This document shows, one piece after another, positions 18,009-27,090 of a stretch of DNA of 64,000 nucleotides (the stretch's first letter is position 1; each line of letters opens with the position of its first letter). Under the pieces are notes generated by a model, which saw nothing but the letters and a program-made list of their open reading frames with translations, did not search any database and was not told where the DNA came from. This stretch comes from Natrinema amylolyticus_A (lineage in GTDB: Archaea; Halobacteriota; Halobacteria; Halobacteriales; Natrialbaceae), in the NCBI RefSeq assembly GCF_042678045.1, contig NZ_JBHUDI010000013.1, forward strand, positions 32,077-96,076, in the 5' to 3' direction. Both the position numbers and the translations under genes were made by a program.

Positions 18009-18092
18009 TATACGGACCCCTATAAGTTATTCCAGGTACAACCGCGACACACCCTGCGATTGTACCTGAAAGTCGTTACAGCAGACCGTATC
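18009..18092. repeat. MITE-like palindromic repeat, family 2
   Basis: The left tip TATACGGACCCCTATAAG and the inverted right tip GATACGGTCTGCTGTAAC are imperfect terminal repeats. Inside, CCAGGTACAACCGC pairs with GCGATTGTACCTG. The right tip contains the stop codon (TGA on the minus strand, 18091-18093) of the flavoenzyme gene. The hairpin lies between convergent genes and may also act as a bidirectional terminator. Confidence 0.6.
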
Positions 18093-20004
18093 AGAGCCGC
18101 CGTCCGAGCATCTCGCCGTCGTAGTAGGCGCGATCGAGCTTTCGCGGCGAGACGGCGTCGCCGATCCGGTACACCGAGTCTCGCTGGGAATCCAGTTCGA
18201 GGTAGAGGTCCTCGTCGGCGTGCCGTCGCCCGACGACGACGACGGTATCCGGCGACCGGGTCTCCCGATCACCGGTCAGCGTGTTTCGCAGCGTCGCCGT
18301 CCCGGCCGCGTCGACCGCGTCGAGCGTGTGGTTCCCGGTGAACGTCGCACCGCGTCGCTGTAGCTGAGCGACGAACTCCGGGAGGTTCGGCTGTTCGGTT
18401 CGGAACCCGGGATAGTGATCGCGCGAGACCATCTCCACATCCTGGTCCCGGGAGAGCAACTCGAGGCCGGTCTGGATCGTGATGACCCACCGATTGTCGT
18501 CGAACAGGAGTACGTCCTCACCGACCTCGGCGCCGGTGAGGACATCGAACGCGTTCACAACCTCTCCCTCGAAATCGTACTCGTCGACGTCCGGTGGCGT
18601 CGCCCCCGTCGCGACCACGACGGCGTCCCACGACGGGTCGACGTCCGCGGCCGTCACGGGCGTCTCGAGTTCGACGGTGACGCCGGCGTCGATCACCGCA
18701 GCCTCGAGATCCTCGAGCGACCGCCGGAACGGCTCGAACGCCCCATTGGCTGCGAACTCGAGTTGTCCGCCGAGGCTGTCGCTCGCCTCGCGGATCGTGA
18801 CGTCGTGACCACGGTGGGTCGCGACCGCGGCGAAGCGCATCCCCGCCACACCGCCGCCGACGATGAGGACGGTCTGGGGAATCGCGGCGGGCTCTTCGTC
18901 GGCGAGCGGCGGCAACTGGGTCTCCCGACCCGTCCGTGGGTCGACCACACACTCGACGTGACCGCCGTGAGCGTGGCCGTAGACGCCCTCGAGACACTTC
19001 TGGTTGCACTGGATACAGCGGTCGAAGCGCTGGTCCGCCCGCGCCTTCTCGAGGGTCTTCGCATCGGCGAGCAACTGGCGAGTAAAGGAGACGAAATCGA
19101 CGCCAGCCTCGAACAGGTCCGCGGCGTCGTCGACCGACGTGAATGGGAGTCGTCCCATGACCGGGACATCGACGATGTCGACGACCGTCTCGATCGGTTC
19201 GCGGAGGTCCGGCGGCGTCGCGCCGACGCCCGCGTGGGTCATGTGATAGGTCGCTCTGGTCCCGAGCGTACACGAAAGATAGTCATAGCCTTCGAGGGCG
19301 TCGAGAATGGCCGGCACGTCCTCGAACTCGTAGCCGCCGTATTCGAGTTCGGCCAGCGAGAGGTGGAGTCCGACGGGACCTGTGGTCCGGTCGCCCACCG
19401 CGGCGAGCGCCTCGTTGACGAACCGGGCTCGGCCGCACCAGTCGCCGCCGTACTCGTCCTCGCGTGTGTTGTATCGGGGCGAGAGAAACTGTCGCAACAC
19501 CGAGAACGGTCCGGCCGCGAGTTCGACGCCGTCGAAGCCGGCCCGCTCGAGGTTCGCCGCAGCGGTGCCGAAGCCAGCGATCACGTCGTCGATCTCGGCG
19601 TGGGACATGGGCTTCGGCATCTCGTAGGTGGCGTCGGAAGCAGCCGGGGACGGTGCAAGCTGGGGTTGCATCCGCCAGTCGCCGGTCTCCTCTGCACCCG
19701 TGTGCGTGAGTTGGCCGACGATCGGCGTTCCGGTCTCGTGGACGGCATCGGCGACGTTGCTGAGTCCAGTGACGGCACGATCGGCGTACGCGTCGATGAA
19801 CGACGGACCGCTCGCGGACGAGTGGGCGAGCATCTGGGCAGGGCCGACGATCAGGCCAGCGCCACCTGCCGCCCGCGCCGCGAGGTGTGCCGCGAGTTCG
19901 GTCGATGGGACGCCGTCGTCCACGAATCGGGTTCGAACGGGTCGAAACACACCGCGTGTCGACGTCTCGAGCCCGTCGAAAGTCCCCTCTTCGAACAGAT
20001 TCAT
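18091..20004 (-). CDS. OYE/FadH-like NADH:flavin oxidoreductase with Fe-S centre
   Basis: A two-part flavoenzyme of about 637 residues starting MNLFEEGTFDG. The first half is an old-yellow-enzyme TIM barrel (FRPVRTRF, GQLTHTGAEE, LSPRYNTREDEYGGDW). A cluster CIQCNQKC followed by a further Cys in HVECVVDP marks the 4Fe-4S site of the 2,4-dienoyl-CoA reductase type. The second half is an FAD/NAD(P) domain (VLIVGGGVAGMRFA). Such enzymes reduce unsaturated acyl-CoAs or enones. Mycofactocin regions commonly carry a similar OYE member, which fits the SDR array. It is convergent with SDR 5. Confidence 0.85.
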   Translation of the reverse strand: MNLFEEGTFDGLETSTRGVFRPVRTRFVDDGVPSTELAAHLAARAAGGAGLIVGPAQMLAHSSASGPSFIDAYADRAVTGLSNVADAVHETGTPIVGQLTHTGAEETGDWRMQPQLAPSPAASDATYEMPKPMSHAEIDDVIAGFGTAAANLERAGFDGVELAAGPFSVLRQFLSPRYNTREDEYGGDWCGRARFVNEALAAVGDRTTGPVGLHLSLAELEYGGYEFEDVPAILDALEGYDYLSCTLGTRATYHMTHAGVGATPPDLREPIETVVDIVDVPVMGRLPFTSVDDAADLFEAGVDFVSFTRQLLADAKTLEKARADQRFDRCIQCNQKCLEGVYGHAHGGHVECVVDPRTGRETQLPPLADEEPAAIPQTVLIVGGGVAGMRFAAVATHRGHDVTIREASDSLGGQLEFAANGAFEPFRRSLEDLEAAVIDAGVTVELETPVTAADVDPSWDAVVVATGATPPDVDEYDFEGEVVNAFDVLTGAEVGEDVLLFDDNRWVITIQTGLELLSRDQDVEMVSRDHYPGFRTEQPNLPEFVAQLQRRGATFTGNHTLDAVDAAGTATLRNTLTGDRETRSPDTVVVVGRRHADEDLYLELDSQRDSVYRIGDAVSPRKLDRAYYDGEMLGRRL

Positions 20005-20131
20005 GACAGTATGTACCAAAGTAACACACTTGAAGGTAGCGTCCGATCGTCGCGTCGATCAGGGACGAGGGTGTCGTCTCGATACCTGCCAGCGCGTATC
20101 TGACAGACCTAGTCTATAACGAATAAATATA

Positions 20132-20174
20132 CTCAATTTGTTGTGAAAATCAGGAAATTGAGTTAGTTTTAAAA
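20132..20174 (+). promoter_or_regulatory. Promoter and possible operator of the acyl-CoA synthetase gene
   Basis: A perfect 8-base inverted repeat, CTCAATTT (20132-20139) and AAATTGAG (20155-20162), lies just upstream of a TATA-like TTTTAAAA (20167-20174). The ATG at 20197 is about 23-30 bases downstream, so the mRNA would be nearly leaderless. The symmetric site in an AT-rich divergent intergenic region is a good regulator-binding candidate, possibly for both genes. Confidence 0.5.
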
Positions 20175-20196
20175 CACCACCAGCACTCGATCGAAT

Positions 20197-21807
20197 ATGG
20201 ATCGACCACTGCTCGTACCGCAGTTTTTAGACCGTGCCCGAACGTATTTCGGCGATCAGGAGGCCATCGTCGCTGCGAACGGCGATCGGTTTACGTACGA
20301 TGAGTTCGGCGACCGGGCCGACCGACTCTCGGCAGCACTGCAGGAACGCGGCGTCGAAAAAGGCGACCGCGTCGCCGTCCTCGCGCCGAACACCCACTAC
20401 CACCTCGAGTCCGTCTACGGGATCACCCAGATCGGCGCCGTCCACACGCCGCTGAACTATCGGCTCGTCCCGGCGGATTTCGAGTACATGCTCAACGACT
20501 GCGACGTGACCGCGATCATCGCGGACCACGAGTACGCCGACCAGGTCGAGGCCGTCCGTGACTCGGTTCCAGTCGAGACGTTCATCGCATCCAACGCCGA
20601 CGCGGTCGACGGTGACTGGGAGGACTTCGACGAGGTCCTCACGGACACCGAACCGACGTACGAGCGGCCCGAGATGGACGAAGAAGACATCATCACGATC
20701 AACTACACCTCGGGGACGACGGGCGACCCGAAAGGTGTGATGCGAAACCACCGCGGCGAGACCATCCACGCCTACTGTTCGTCGGTCCACCGCGAGATCA
20801 GCGACGACGACGTCTATCTGTGGACGCTGCCGATGTTCCACGTCAACGGGTGGGGTCACGTCTTCTCGATTACCGGGATCGGTGGTACGCACGTCTGTAC
20901 CCGCGGCGTCGACGCGGCCGACGTATTCGAGGCGATCCAGAACGAAGACGTCTCGTACTTCTGTGCCGCCCCAACCGTGCTCAACATGCTGCTCGACTAC
21001 TACGATGACAACGACCCGGCGACGACCGGCGACAACGACGTCCGCGTCGCCACTGCCGGCGCCGCCCCGCCGGAAGCGACGATCCGAACCGTCGAGAACG
21101 AGTTCGGCTGGCAGCTCGCCCACGTCTACGGCGCGACCGAGACTGGCCCCCTCATCGCCACCTCCGAAGTCAAGCGCCTCCTCGAGGACGATCAGGCCCG
21201 CTACGACATCAAGAAGCGACAGGGAATCCCGATGCTCGGCACGGAGATCCGCGTCGTCGACGAGGACGGCAACGAAGTCCCGTGGGACGACGCGACGATC
21301 GGCGAGATCGTCGTCCGTGGCAACCAGGTTATGGAAGGCTACTGGGAGAACCCCGAGGAAACCGAGCGAGCGTTCAGCGACCGCCTCGAGGGCTGGTTCC
21401 ACATGGGTGATCTCGCGACCGTCGACGAGAACGGCATGCTCGCGATCCAGGACCGCAAGAAGGACATCATCATCTCCGGCGGCGAGAACATCTCGAGTAT
21501 CGAACTCGAGGACACGCTCTACGAGCACCCCGAGGTCGCTGAGGTCGCCGTGATTCCGTCCCCGAGCGACCAGTGGGGCGAGACGCCGAAGGCGTTTATC
21601 GTGCCGGCCAACGGTAATCCGAGGGAGCCAGGTGTGACTGCCGAGGAGATCATCGACTTTACCCGCGAGAACCTCGCGAACTACAAGGTCGTTCGCCGGG
21701 TCGAGTTCGTCAAGCAACTGCCGACGACGGCCACCGGGAAAGTCGAAAAGTACGAACTACGCGAACAGGAGTGGGACGACGAGGAGTCGCTGGTCGGTCA
21801 GGGATAA
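20197..21807 (+). CDS. Acyl-CoA synthetase (AMP-forming ligase)
   Basis: A 536-residue ANL-superfamily enzyme that activates a carboxylic acid to its CoA thioester via an acyl-AMP. The P-loop YTSGTTGDPKGVM is at about residues 170-182, the YGATETG core motif at about 310, GEIVVRGNQVMEGYW at about 370, the hinge motif with DRKKDIIISGGENISSIELE at about 425, and the catalytic lysine near the end in PTTATGKVEKYELR. It is divergent from the flavoenzyme and probably starts breakdown of the same substrate class. Chain length or ring type is not evident. Confidence 0.9.
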   Translation: MDRPLLVPQFLDRARTYFGDQEAIVAANGDRFTYDEFGDRADRLSAALQERGVEKGDRVAVLAPNTHYHLESVYGITQIGAVHTPLNYRLVPADFEYMLNDCDVTAIIADHEYADQVEAVRDSVPVETFIASNADAVDGDWEDFDEVLTDTEPTYERPEMDEEDIITINYTSGTTGDPKGVMRNHRGETIHAYCSSVHREISDDDVYLWTLPMFHVNGWGHVFSITGIGGTHVCTRGVDAADVFEAIQNEDVSYFCAAPTVLNMLLDYYDDNDPATTGDNDVRVATAGAAPPEATIRTVENEFGWQLAHVYGATETGPLIATSEVKRLLEDDQARYDIKKRQGIPMLGTEIRVVDEDGNEVPWDDATIGEIVVRGNQVMEGYWENPEETERAFSDRLEGWFHMGDLATVDENGMLAIQDRKKDIIISGGENISSIELEDTLYEHPEVAEVAVIPSPSDQWGETPKAFIVPANGNPREPGVTAEEIIDFTRENLANYKVVRRVEFVKQLPTTATGKVEKYELREQEWDDEESLVGQG

Positions 21808-21867
21808 CAGGAGCTAGTAGTGCGTTTTTATAGAGGTGTGTTTCTGACTTAAACGAGCGCGCTCCTC

Positions 21868-21912
21868 CTTACTCACTCGCTTAGCTCGTTCCTTGCGGAA
21901 GGGGACTCCGCG
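21868..21912 (-). mobile_element. Solo IS200/IS605 right-end remnant
   Basis: The stretch TACTCACTCGC, then GCTCGTTCCTTGCGG and AAGGGGACTCC, lines up with the right end at 63955-64000 (CTCGCTCGC ... CTCCTTGAGGG ... GGGGCTTCC). No TnpB gene is attached. The orientation corresponds to a lost TnpB on the minus strand. Confidence 0.4.
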
Positions 21913-22026
21913 CTACCGCTTCAGTTGAACCTTCGGAACGTCTGCTCTCCGTTACCCGTTCGGAAAGGTGTCATGGAAACCGCTACACACGAGGGTATTT
22001 TTGTTCACGTAACCCGATCTGCCAGT

Positions 22027-22407
22027 ATGTCCGAACGGAACGTCCTCGGCGGAGACCTTGCCACCTGTAGTACTGATCCGATGACCGGTGTCGAGCGCGA
22101 CGGTTGCTGTGGAACCCATCCCAACGACCGGGGTAGACACGAACTCTGCGCAGTGATGACCGAGGAGTTTCTGACGTTCAGCAAAGAACGGGGCAACGAC
22201 CTCGTGACACCACGCCCGGCGTTGCAGTTTCCCGGACTCGACCCGGGAGATCGCTGGTGTCTCTGTCTCGGCCGGTGGATCGAGGCGACGCGGACCGAAC
22301 GCCTCCCGGAGACGACCGTCCCGCCTGTCGTGCTCGAAGCAACGAACGAGGCAGTGTTGGATTCCGTGGCAATGGAAACGCTCGAAGCTCACGCGTACGA
22401 CGTGTAA
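22027..22407 (+). CDS. DUF2237 family protein
   Basis: A 126-residue protein starting MSERNVLGGDL; the upstream frame is open but lacks family similarity. Conserved blocks visible are LGGDLATCSTDPMTGVERDG, CCGTHPNDRGRHELCAVMTEEFL, TPRPALQFPGLDPGDRWCLC and the final VVLEATNEAVLD. DUF2237 members are small cytosolic proteins of unknown function found in bacteria and haloarchaea. Four or more cysteines suggest metal binding or redox behaviour, but this is unproven. Confidence 0.85.
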   Translation: MSERNVLGGDLATCSTDPMTGVERDGCCGTHPNDRGRHELCAVMTEEFLTFSKERGNDLVTPRPALQFPGLDPGDRWCLCLGRWIEATRTERLPETTVPPVVLEATNEAVLDSVAMETLEAHAYDV

Positions 22408-22562
22408 GCAGCGTGGAGGGACGAAATCGGAGGATCGTACACAGGGTTCCGGATCTCCCCCTCCTCAGTATTCGACCTGCTCCCGGGGAAGGAACCGTTC
22501 TATGACGCTATTAAGTCTTGTCAACACATCCTTCCCAGGAGTAAAGAACGGAGAACGCCCGG

Positions 22563-23687
22563 TCAGTTGGCCGCGCAGTTGTTCGGGCCGAGTTCGAGCG
22601 CTTCGACGTCGCCATCGGGCTGTTCTTTGCCCCAGTTGATCTGCTTGATCTGGTTGTAGTTTGCGGGTTCGTCGGCGAGGCTCTCGACGATCGTCTCGAC
22701 GAACGCGTCTTCGTCGCCGGCCTCAACATAGCTCAGGAGTTCGTTGGTCGATTTCTCGTGGAGGTCGCCGAGGTCGGTGGCAAGCGGGCGGATCGACTCG
22801 TCGCTGAAGTGCCCGGGCAACACGACGGTTCCGTCGTCAAGATCTGTCAGGCCCTCGAGACTGTCGAACAGTTGGCTCGCAGCCTCGCGGACGGCATCCT
22901 CCGCGCTATCCTCGAGGTCCGGCCGACCGACGCTGCGCAGGAACAGCGTATCGCCGGACAGCAGGGCCTCGCCGAACTGGAACGAGACGCTCCCCGGCGT
23001 GTGGCCCGGCGTGTAGACGACCTCGAGGTCGCGCTCGCCGACGGAGATCGTGTCTCCGTCCTCGATCGTCGTCACCGAACCGAGGTCGCCGGTGTCGGCT
23101 TCGTGGAGATAGTACGGGACGTCGAGTTCGCCGGCGAGCTGGCGCGCGCCCGAGACGTGGTCGGCGTGAGCGTGTGTGTCCGCGACGCCGACGATCTCGA
23201 GGTTGCGCTCGTCGGCCGCGTGCAGGTATTGATCGATGTACTGGCTCGGATCGACGACGATAGCCTCGTCGCCGTCGGAGACGAGATACGAGACACAGCC
23301 GGTTCCAGGACGGACGATCTGGACGACGCCGTCGACAGCTGTGACGTCGTACTGACGGTGGACACGCCCCCAGCCGTTCATCCCATCAGCGACCGATTTC
23401 GCGTCGAAGCCGTGGTCGCGAAGGAACTCCGCGGCGCGGGCTGACGTGATGCCAGCGACACAGACGACGGCGATCTCCGTCTCTTCGGGCAACTCGTCGA
23501 GATTCGTCTCGAGCGACGAATACTCGGACTCGAGCAACTCATCGTAGATGGGCAGGTTCGTACTCCCCTCGATCTGCCACTCGTCGTAGTCGTCTTCGTT
23601 TCGTACATCGAGGACGAAGAGGTCCTCGGACTCGTCATCGTGGAGACGACGAGCGACCTCCGTAGGGTCGAAATCTTGTGTGCTCAT
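22563..23687 (-). CDS. Rhodanese/metallo-beta-lactamase fusion (persulfide dioxygenase-like)
   Basis: About 374 residues starting MSTQDFD. Residues 5-110 form a rhodanese domain with its cysteine in CVAGITSARA. Residues 120-320 are a metallo-beta-lactamase domain with THAHADH, the following metal ligands around TPGHTPGS and SGDTLFL, and a final LPGH. This order and the metal site match persulfide dioxygenase/sulfurtransferase fusions that oxidise glutathione or other persulfides in sulfide detoxification. Haloarchaea would use another thiol such as gamma-glutamylcysteine. It is monocistronic. Confidence 0.8.
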   Translation of the reverse strand: MSTQDFDPTEVARRLHDDESEDLFVLDVRNEDDYDEWQIEGSTNLPIYDELLESEYSSLETNLDELPEETEIAVVCVAGITSARAAEFLRDHGFDAKSVADGMNGWGRVHRQYDVTAVDGVVQIVRPGTGCVSYLVSDGDEAIVVDPSQYIDQYLHAADERNLEIVGVADTHAHADHVSGARQLAGELDVPYYLHEADTGDLGSVTTIEDGDTISVGERDLEVVYTPGHTPGSVSFQFGEALLSGDTLFLRSVGRPDLEDSAEDAVREAASQLFDSLEGLTDLDDGTVVLPGHFSDESIRPLATDLGDLHEKSTNELLSYVEAGDEDAFVETIVESLADEPANYNQIKQINWGKEQPDGDVEALELGPNNCAAN

Positions 23688-23696
23688 ATCATACAA

Positions 23697-23946
23697 TACT
23701 ACGCAAGACAGATTATTAAATCCGTTGGATGGATAGATGGCCAGTACCGACAGAGACAGTAGCAGTTCCTGACTGACCGTCGTCGATCGGTCACAGCACT
23801 GTTTGACGTGTTAAAGTGGTACATTCGGTACCGTCAGCGGACGTATCGGTCATCGTGACCGTCGTCAAAAGGAGATATACATCATCTCCATCTATTGAAA
23901 TAACGCATTCGATAGAGATATAATCGGGCCCTCGCGATGGAATAGT
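23697..23946. other. Intergenic stretch
   Basis: About 250 bases between divergent genes. It is moderately AT-rich near 23870-23930 (GAGATATACATC, GATATAATC), which would hold the promoter of the small zinc-ribbon gene at 23947. No gene seen. Confidence 0.3.
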
Positions 23947-24066
23947 ATGGTTTACTATGCGGACAAGCGGTGTTCCACCTGCGGTGGAAAACAAAAACGA
24001 CGAGCGGACGGTACCGTCTGGTGCCCGAACTGCGCTCAGTTTTTCCCGCCCGCCGCAAAATCGTAG
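23947..24066 (+). CDS. Small zinc-ribbon protein (39 aa)
   Basis: ATG at 23947 to TAG at 24066. It encodes MVYYADKRCSTCGGKQ, then VWCPNCAQFFPPAAKS. Two CxxC pairs 15 residues apart form a minimal zinc ribbon. A GATATAATC promoter-like element lies about 30 bases upstream. The role is unknown. Confidence 0.65.
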   Translation: MVYYADKRCSTCGGKQKRRADGTVWCPNCAQFFPPAAKS

Positions 24067-24119
24067 GTACCCGGGTGGTCGTCACCCACGAGACACCTGC
24101 CGTGTGCCGTCCTCGAGAC

Positions 24120-24205
24120 GATAGTAACAACTGAAACGATTCACACACCAGATCGCACAGCCCTCGTACGATCGGGTGTGCAGTGACGTTCAGTGGCTAC
24201 GATAG
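24120..24205. repeat. MITE-like palindromic repeat, family 1 (inverted)
   Basis: An 85-base copy inverted relative to 38652-38735. Tips are ATAGTAACAACTGAAACG and, inverted from the right, TATCGTAGCCACTGAACG. The middle (GATCGCACAGCC against the CGTACGATCGGGTGTGC side) folds as a hairpin. It shares about 90% of positions with the 38652 copy by eye. Confidence 0.7.
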
Positions 24206-24508
24206 CGGATCCGGTTCGGTCACGATCGGCAGCAACGGCCATCCGAGAGACGGCCGCCTGTTCGTCGGTTCCGGCACACCCGAAAGCGGTCCCGCGATTG
24301 CACCGGTAATTGGTGGGGAAACCACTCCAGTCACGCGCATCGCTCGTCGCGGACTCGCGCGTAGGGGAGATTCTGGCCGCTATCTAGGATCGGGCGAATC
24401 GGACCGAACCCGCTGCCGTCGTGCCGTTTTCGGCTGAAATGGCGTCTGCACGTCGGTAAGGTTTGCACGGGACGATAGACGAAGGGAGACAGTGGGCCAA
24501 CTCCCCGT
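24206..24508. other. Intergenic stretch
   Basis: About 300 bases between the repeat and the next gene. Open frames here are short and compositionally odd. I see no gene, repeat or IS end. Confidence 0.3.
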
Positions 24509-24832
24509 ATGTCGATTGCCCTGCGAACGCTCGACGACGGCGCGTGGATCAGCGTCAACGATAGTCGACAGGTGAGCGTCAGCGACGTCTGGTCGCTCGC
24601 TACCGGCGCGTTCTGTGATTGTTCCCCGGCGTACGTCCTGCTCGAGGCGTTCGTCGACGTCGGCGTCGACGGCTCGACCGTCGTCGCCCACGCGGTCGGC
24701 CAGTGTCTCGAGTGTGGGACGCGCGATTCGATCGAGCAGCTCCCGGTCGGCGCCATGATCGACGGCGACTTCCATCCGTACGACCCCGAGGGTGTTCAGT
24801 GGCGTCTCGAACGCGACGGCGAGGGCGCGTAA
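24509..24832 (+). CDS. Hypothetical protein with cysteine pairs (107 aa)
   Basis: An acidic protein starting MSIALRTLDDGAWISV. It carries CDC and CLEC motifs at about residues 36-38 and 66-69, spaced as a possible zinc site, and no membrane segment. It sits about 170 bases upstream of the siroheme reductase in the same direction but the reductase has its own promoter. Function not recognised. Confidence 0.6.
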   Translation: MSIALRTLDDGAWISVNDSRQVSVSDVWSLATGAFCDCSPAYVLLEAFVDVGVDGSTVVAHAVGQCLECGTRDSIEQLPVGAMIDGDFHPYDPEGVQWRLERDGEGA

Positions 24833-24971
24833 CTGCTGGTTGAACGTCAGTGTCGGCACGCCCGCAAACCACGTGTCGGTGGCGGGAGACGGGCCAAACT
24901 GACATCGAAACCTGATAGTGGCAAAGACGACCGGGACTGGGGAGACGCGGGGAGAACTGACGACAGACGAC

Positions 24972-25004
24972 GTGTCTTATGCATACCCTCCATATGCGGT
25001 CGTA
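24972..25004 (+). promoter_or_regulatory. Promoter of the siroheme reductase gene
   Basis: A TATA-like TCTTATGCATAC (24974-24985) lies about 25 bases before ATG 25005, which would give a leaderless mRNA as is common in haloarchaea. This supports ATG 25005 over the GTG at 24918. Confidence 0.5.
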
Positions 25005-26780
25005 ATGGCTACCGACGTCGAGCACTGGAAGGACGAACTCTACGGAACCGACATCCGCGACGAGATCGAGCGCTTCGCCGAGGAGGGATGGGAGTCGATT
25101 CCAGAGGACGAACGAGACGCCTGGTTCGAGCGCTTCAAATGGTACGGCCTGTACCACCAGCGGGCCGGACAGGAATCGTACTTCATGATGCGGATCGGCC
25201 CAGCTGGCGGCGTCCTCGAGCCGGGCCAGTTCCGGCGCATCGCCGAGATCGCCGACGAGTTCTCCCGTGGCCCCGCGTCGAACCCGGAGTTCGGCAACGG
25301 CTGGCTCGACGTGACCACCCGACAGGCGATCCAGCTCCACTGGATCCGACTCGAGGACGTGCCCAAAATCTTCGAGCGTCTCGAGGACGCCGGCCTCTCG
25401 ACGGTTCAGGCGTGTGGTGACTCCTGGCGAAACATCGTCGGTTGCCCGGTCGCCGGCAAGGACAAACACGAGCACGTCGACGCAGGTGCCCTCGCGAACG
25501 ACCTCCACGACACGTTCAAGCGGAACGAGGCGCACTCTAACCTCCCGCGGAAGTGGAAGGTGTCGGTGACGGGCTGTGACGAGGGCTGTGGCCAGGGTGA
25601 CATCAATGACCTCTCGTTCGAACCCGCCGAGAAGGAAATCGACGGGGAGACGGTGACCGGCTACAACGTCCGCGTCGGCGGTGGCCTCTCGCGGAACGAG
25701 CCGCGGTTCGCCCGGAACATCGATGTCTTCGCCACGCCAGAGCAAGCCGTCGACGTCGCGGGCGGAATCTCCGCGCTCTTCCGCGATCACGGCGACCGCG
25801 AGAACCGGTACAACGCTCGCATGAAGTTCCTCGTCGACGAGTGGGGGCCGGAGAAAGTCCGTGAGACGCTCCAGGAAGACTACGTCGACTTCGAACTCGA
25901 GACGGCCGGCGACGACCTCCGGGAGTCGTACTCGTACAACGCGGGCGACGCCGACGGCAAGCACGACCACGTCGGCGTCCACGAGCAGGCTGATGGGAAC
26001 GTCTACGTTGGCCTGAACGTCCTCGTCGGACGGATCGGCGTCGACGATGCCTACGAGATCGCCGACGCAGCCGAAGAGTACGCGTCCGGCGAGGTGCGGC
26101 TAACACAGCGTCAGAACATCATCCTCACCGACGTTCCCGACGAGAACCTCGATACGTTGCTCGAGCAGCCGGTCTTCGAGGAATACAGCCCAGACCCTCA
26201 TCCGTTCCAGCGTGGGTCGATCGCCTGTACGGGGACCGAGTTCTGCTCGCTCTCGATCGTCGAGACGAAGAACCGGCAGGTTCGCTACGCCCGCTGGCTC
26301 AAGGAGAACGTCAAGTTGCCCGACGGCGTCGACGACTTCCACATTCATCTGTCGGGCTGTACGGCGTCGTGTGCCCAGCCCCAGATCGCCGACGTCTCCC
26401 TGCGGGGAATGAAAACGCGCAAGAACGGCGACCCGGTCGAAGCGCTCGACATCGGCCTCGGCGGCGGGCTCGGGGAGGACCCGGCGTTCGCGTCCTGGGT
26501 CGCCGAGCGCATCCCGGCGGACGAAGTCCCGGGCGCGATCGCGAACCTGCTCGAGAACTTCGCAGCCGCTCGCGACGGCGAGGAGAGTTTCCGGGAGTTC
26601 GTCCGCGACCGTGACGACGACGAACTCGCGGCGCTGATCGAACCCGAAGAGACGGACTACGACGATCCGTACATGCACAACACGAAGCGAACCTGGTACC
26701 CCTACGCCGAGGACGACAGCCTCGACGCAAGTCCTGCACCCGCACGGGCCGACGGAACCCCAATTCCGTCCGACGACTAA
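25005..26780 (+). CDS. Ferredoxin-type nitrite/sulfite reductase (siroheme, 4Fe-4S)
   Basis: A 591-residue duplicated-fold reductase starting MATDVEHWKDELYG. The siroheme-bridged 4Fe-4S cluster ligands are CTGTEFC and CTASC (about residues 410 and 449). The half-domain repeats appear as NGWLDVTTRQAIQLHWI and ASGEVRLTQRQNIILTD, and a first-half GCDEGCGQGDIND is also visible. It reduces nitrite to ammonia or sulfite to sulfide using ferredoxin. No nitrate reductase or transporter is adjacent, so I leave the choice open. A longer GTG start at 24918 exists but adds a non-conserved tail. Confidence 0.88.
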   Translation: MATDVEHWKDELYGTDIRDEIERFAEEGWESIPEDERDAWFERFKWYGLYHQRAGQESYFMMRIGPAGGVLEPGQFRRIAEIADEFSRGPASNPEFGNGWLDVTTRQAIQLHWIRLEDVPKIFERLEDAGLSTVQACGDSWRNIVGCPVAGKDKHEHVDAGALANDLHDTFKRNEAHSNLPRKWKVSVTGCDEGCGQGDINDLSFEPAEKEIDGETVTGYNVRVGGGLSRNEPRFARNIDVFATPEQAVDVAGGISALFRDHGDRENRYNARMKFLVDEWGPEKVRETLQEDYVDFELETAGDDLRESYSYNAGDADGKHDHVGVHEQADGNVYVGLNVLVGRIGVDDAYEIADAAEEYASGEVRLTQRQNIILTDVPDENLDTLLEQPVFEEYSPDPHPFQRGSIACTGTEFCSLSIVETKNRQVRYARWLKENVKLPDGVDDFHIHLSGCTASCAQPQIADVSLRGMKTRKNGDPVEALDIGLGGGLGEDPAFASWVAERIPADEVPGAIANLLENFAAARDGEESFREFVRDRDDDELAALIEPEETDYDDPYMHNTKRTWYPYAEDDSLDASPAPARADGTPIPSDD

Positions 26781-26781
26781 C

Positions 26782-27090
26782 ATGGCAGATCGGCTGATGA
26801 AAGTCAACGCGTACACGACCCTCGATCTCGTCGACGCCGTCGCGAAGGGCCACGACTTCGAGACGGAATCGATGGCCGTCGTGAACGCGACCGCAAACAG
26901 AGACGATCCCGACTGCGTCCGGTTGCAGATCGAACTGGACAACATGACCGAAGACCACCTGCCCGCACATATGGACGCACTCGAGTTGACGCCCGAGCAA
27001 GCCCGGACGCTTGCGGCGGACCTCGAGAAACACGCCACACGCGTCGAAGAGGCAGGCACGCAGCAGACCGAAGACCGGTCCGACGACTAA
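26782..27090 (+). CDS. DUF6360-like haloarchaeal protein
   Basis: A 102-residue acidic protein starting one base after the reductase stop. It opens MADRLMKVNAYTTLDLVDAVA and contains ELDNMTEDHLPAHMDALELTP. Proteins of this kind occur next to nitrite/sulfite reductases in haloarchaea. No cofactor motif or membrane segment is seen. The tight spacing implies co-translation and a role in reductase function, regulation or stability. Confidence 0.7.
   Translation: MADRLMKVNAYTTLDLVDAVAKGHDFETESMAVVNATANRDDPDCVRLQIELDNMTEDHLPAHMDALELTPEQARTLAADLEKHATRVEEAGTQQTEDRSDD

Noticed and set aside
18415..20103. Long plus-strand frame (562 codons) across the flavoenzyme gene
   Set aside because: Antisense shadow; its product is Arg-rich and has no family motifs, while the minus strand encodes a complete OYE/FadH-like protein.
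20227..21717. Minus-strand frame of 496 codons opposite the acyl-CoA synthetase
   Set aside because: Antisense shadow of a gene with all ANL motifs.
24600..25982. Minus-strand frame of 460 codons opposite the siroheme reductase
   Set aside because: Spans two sense genes and an intergenic promoter; composition is not haloarchaeal. It is a shadow.
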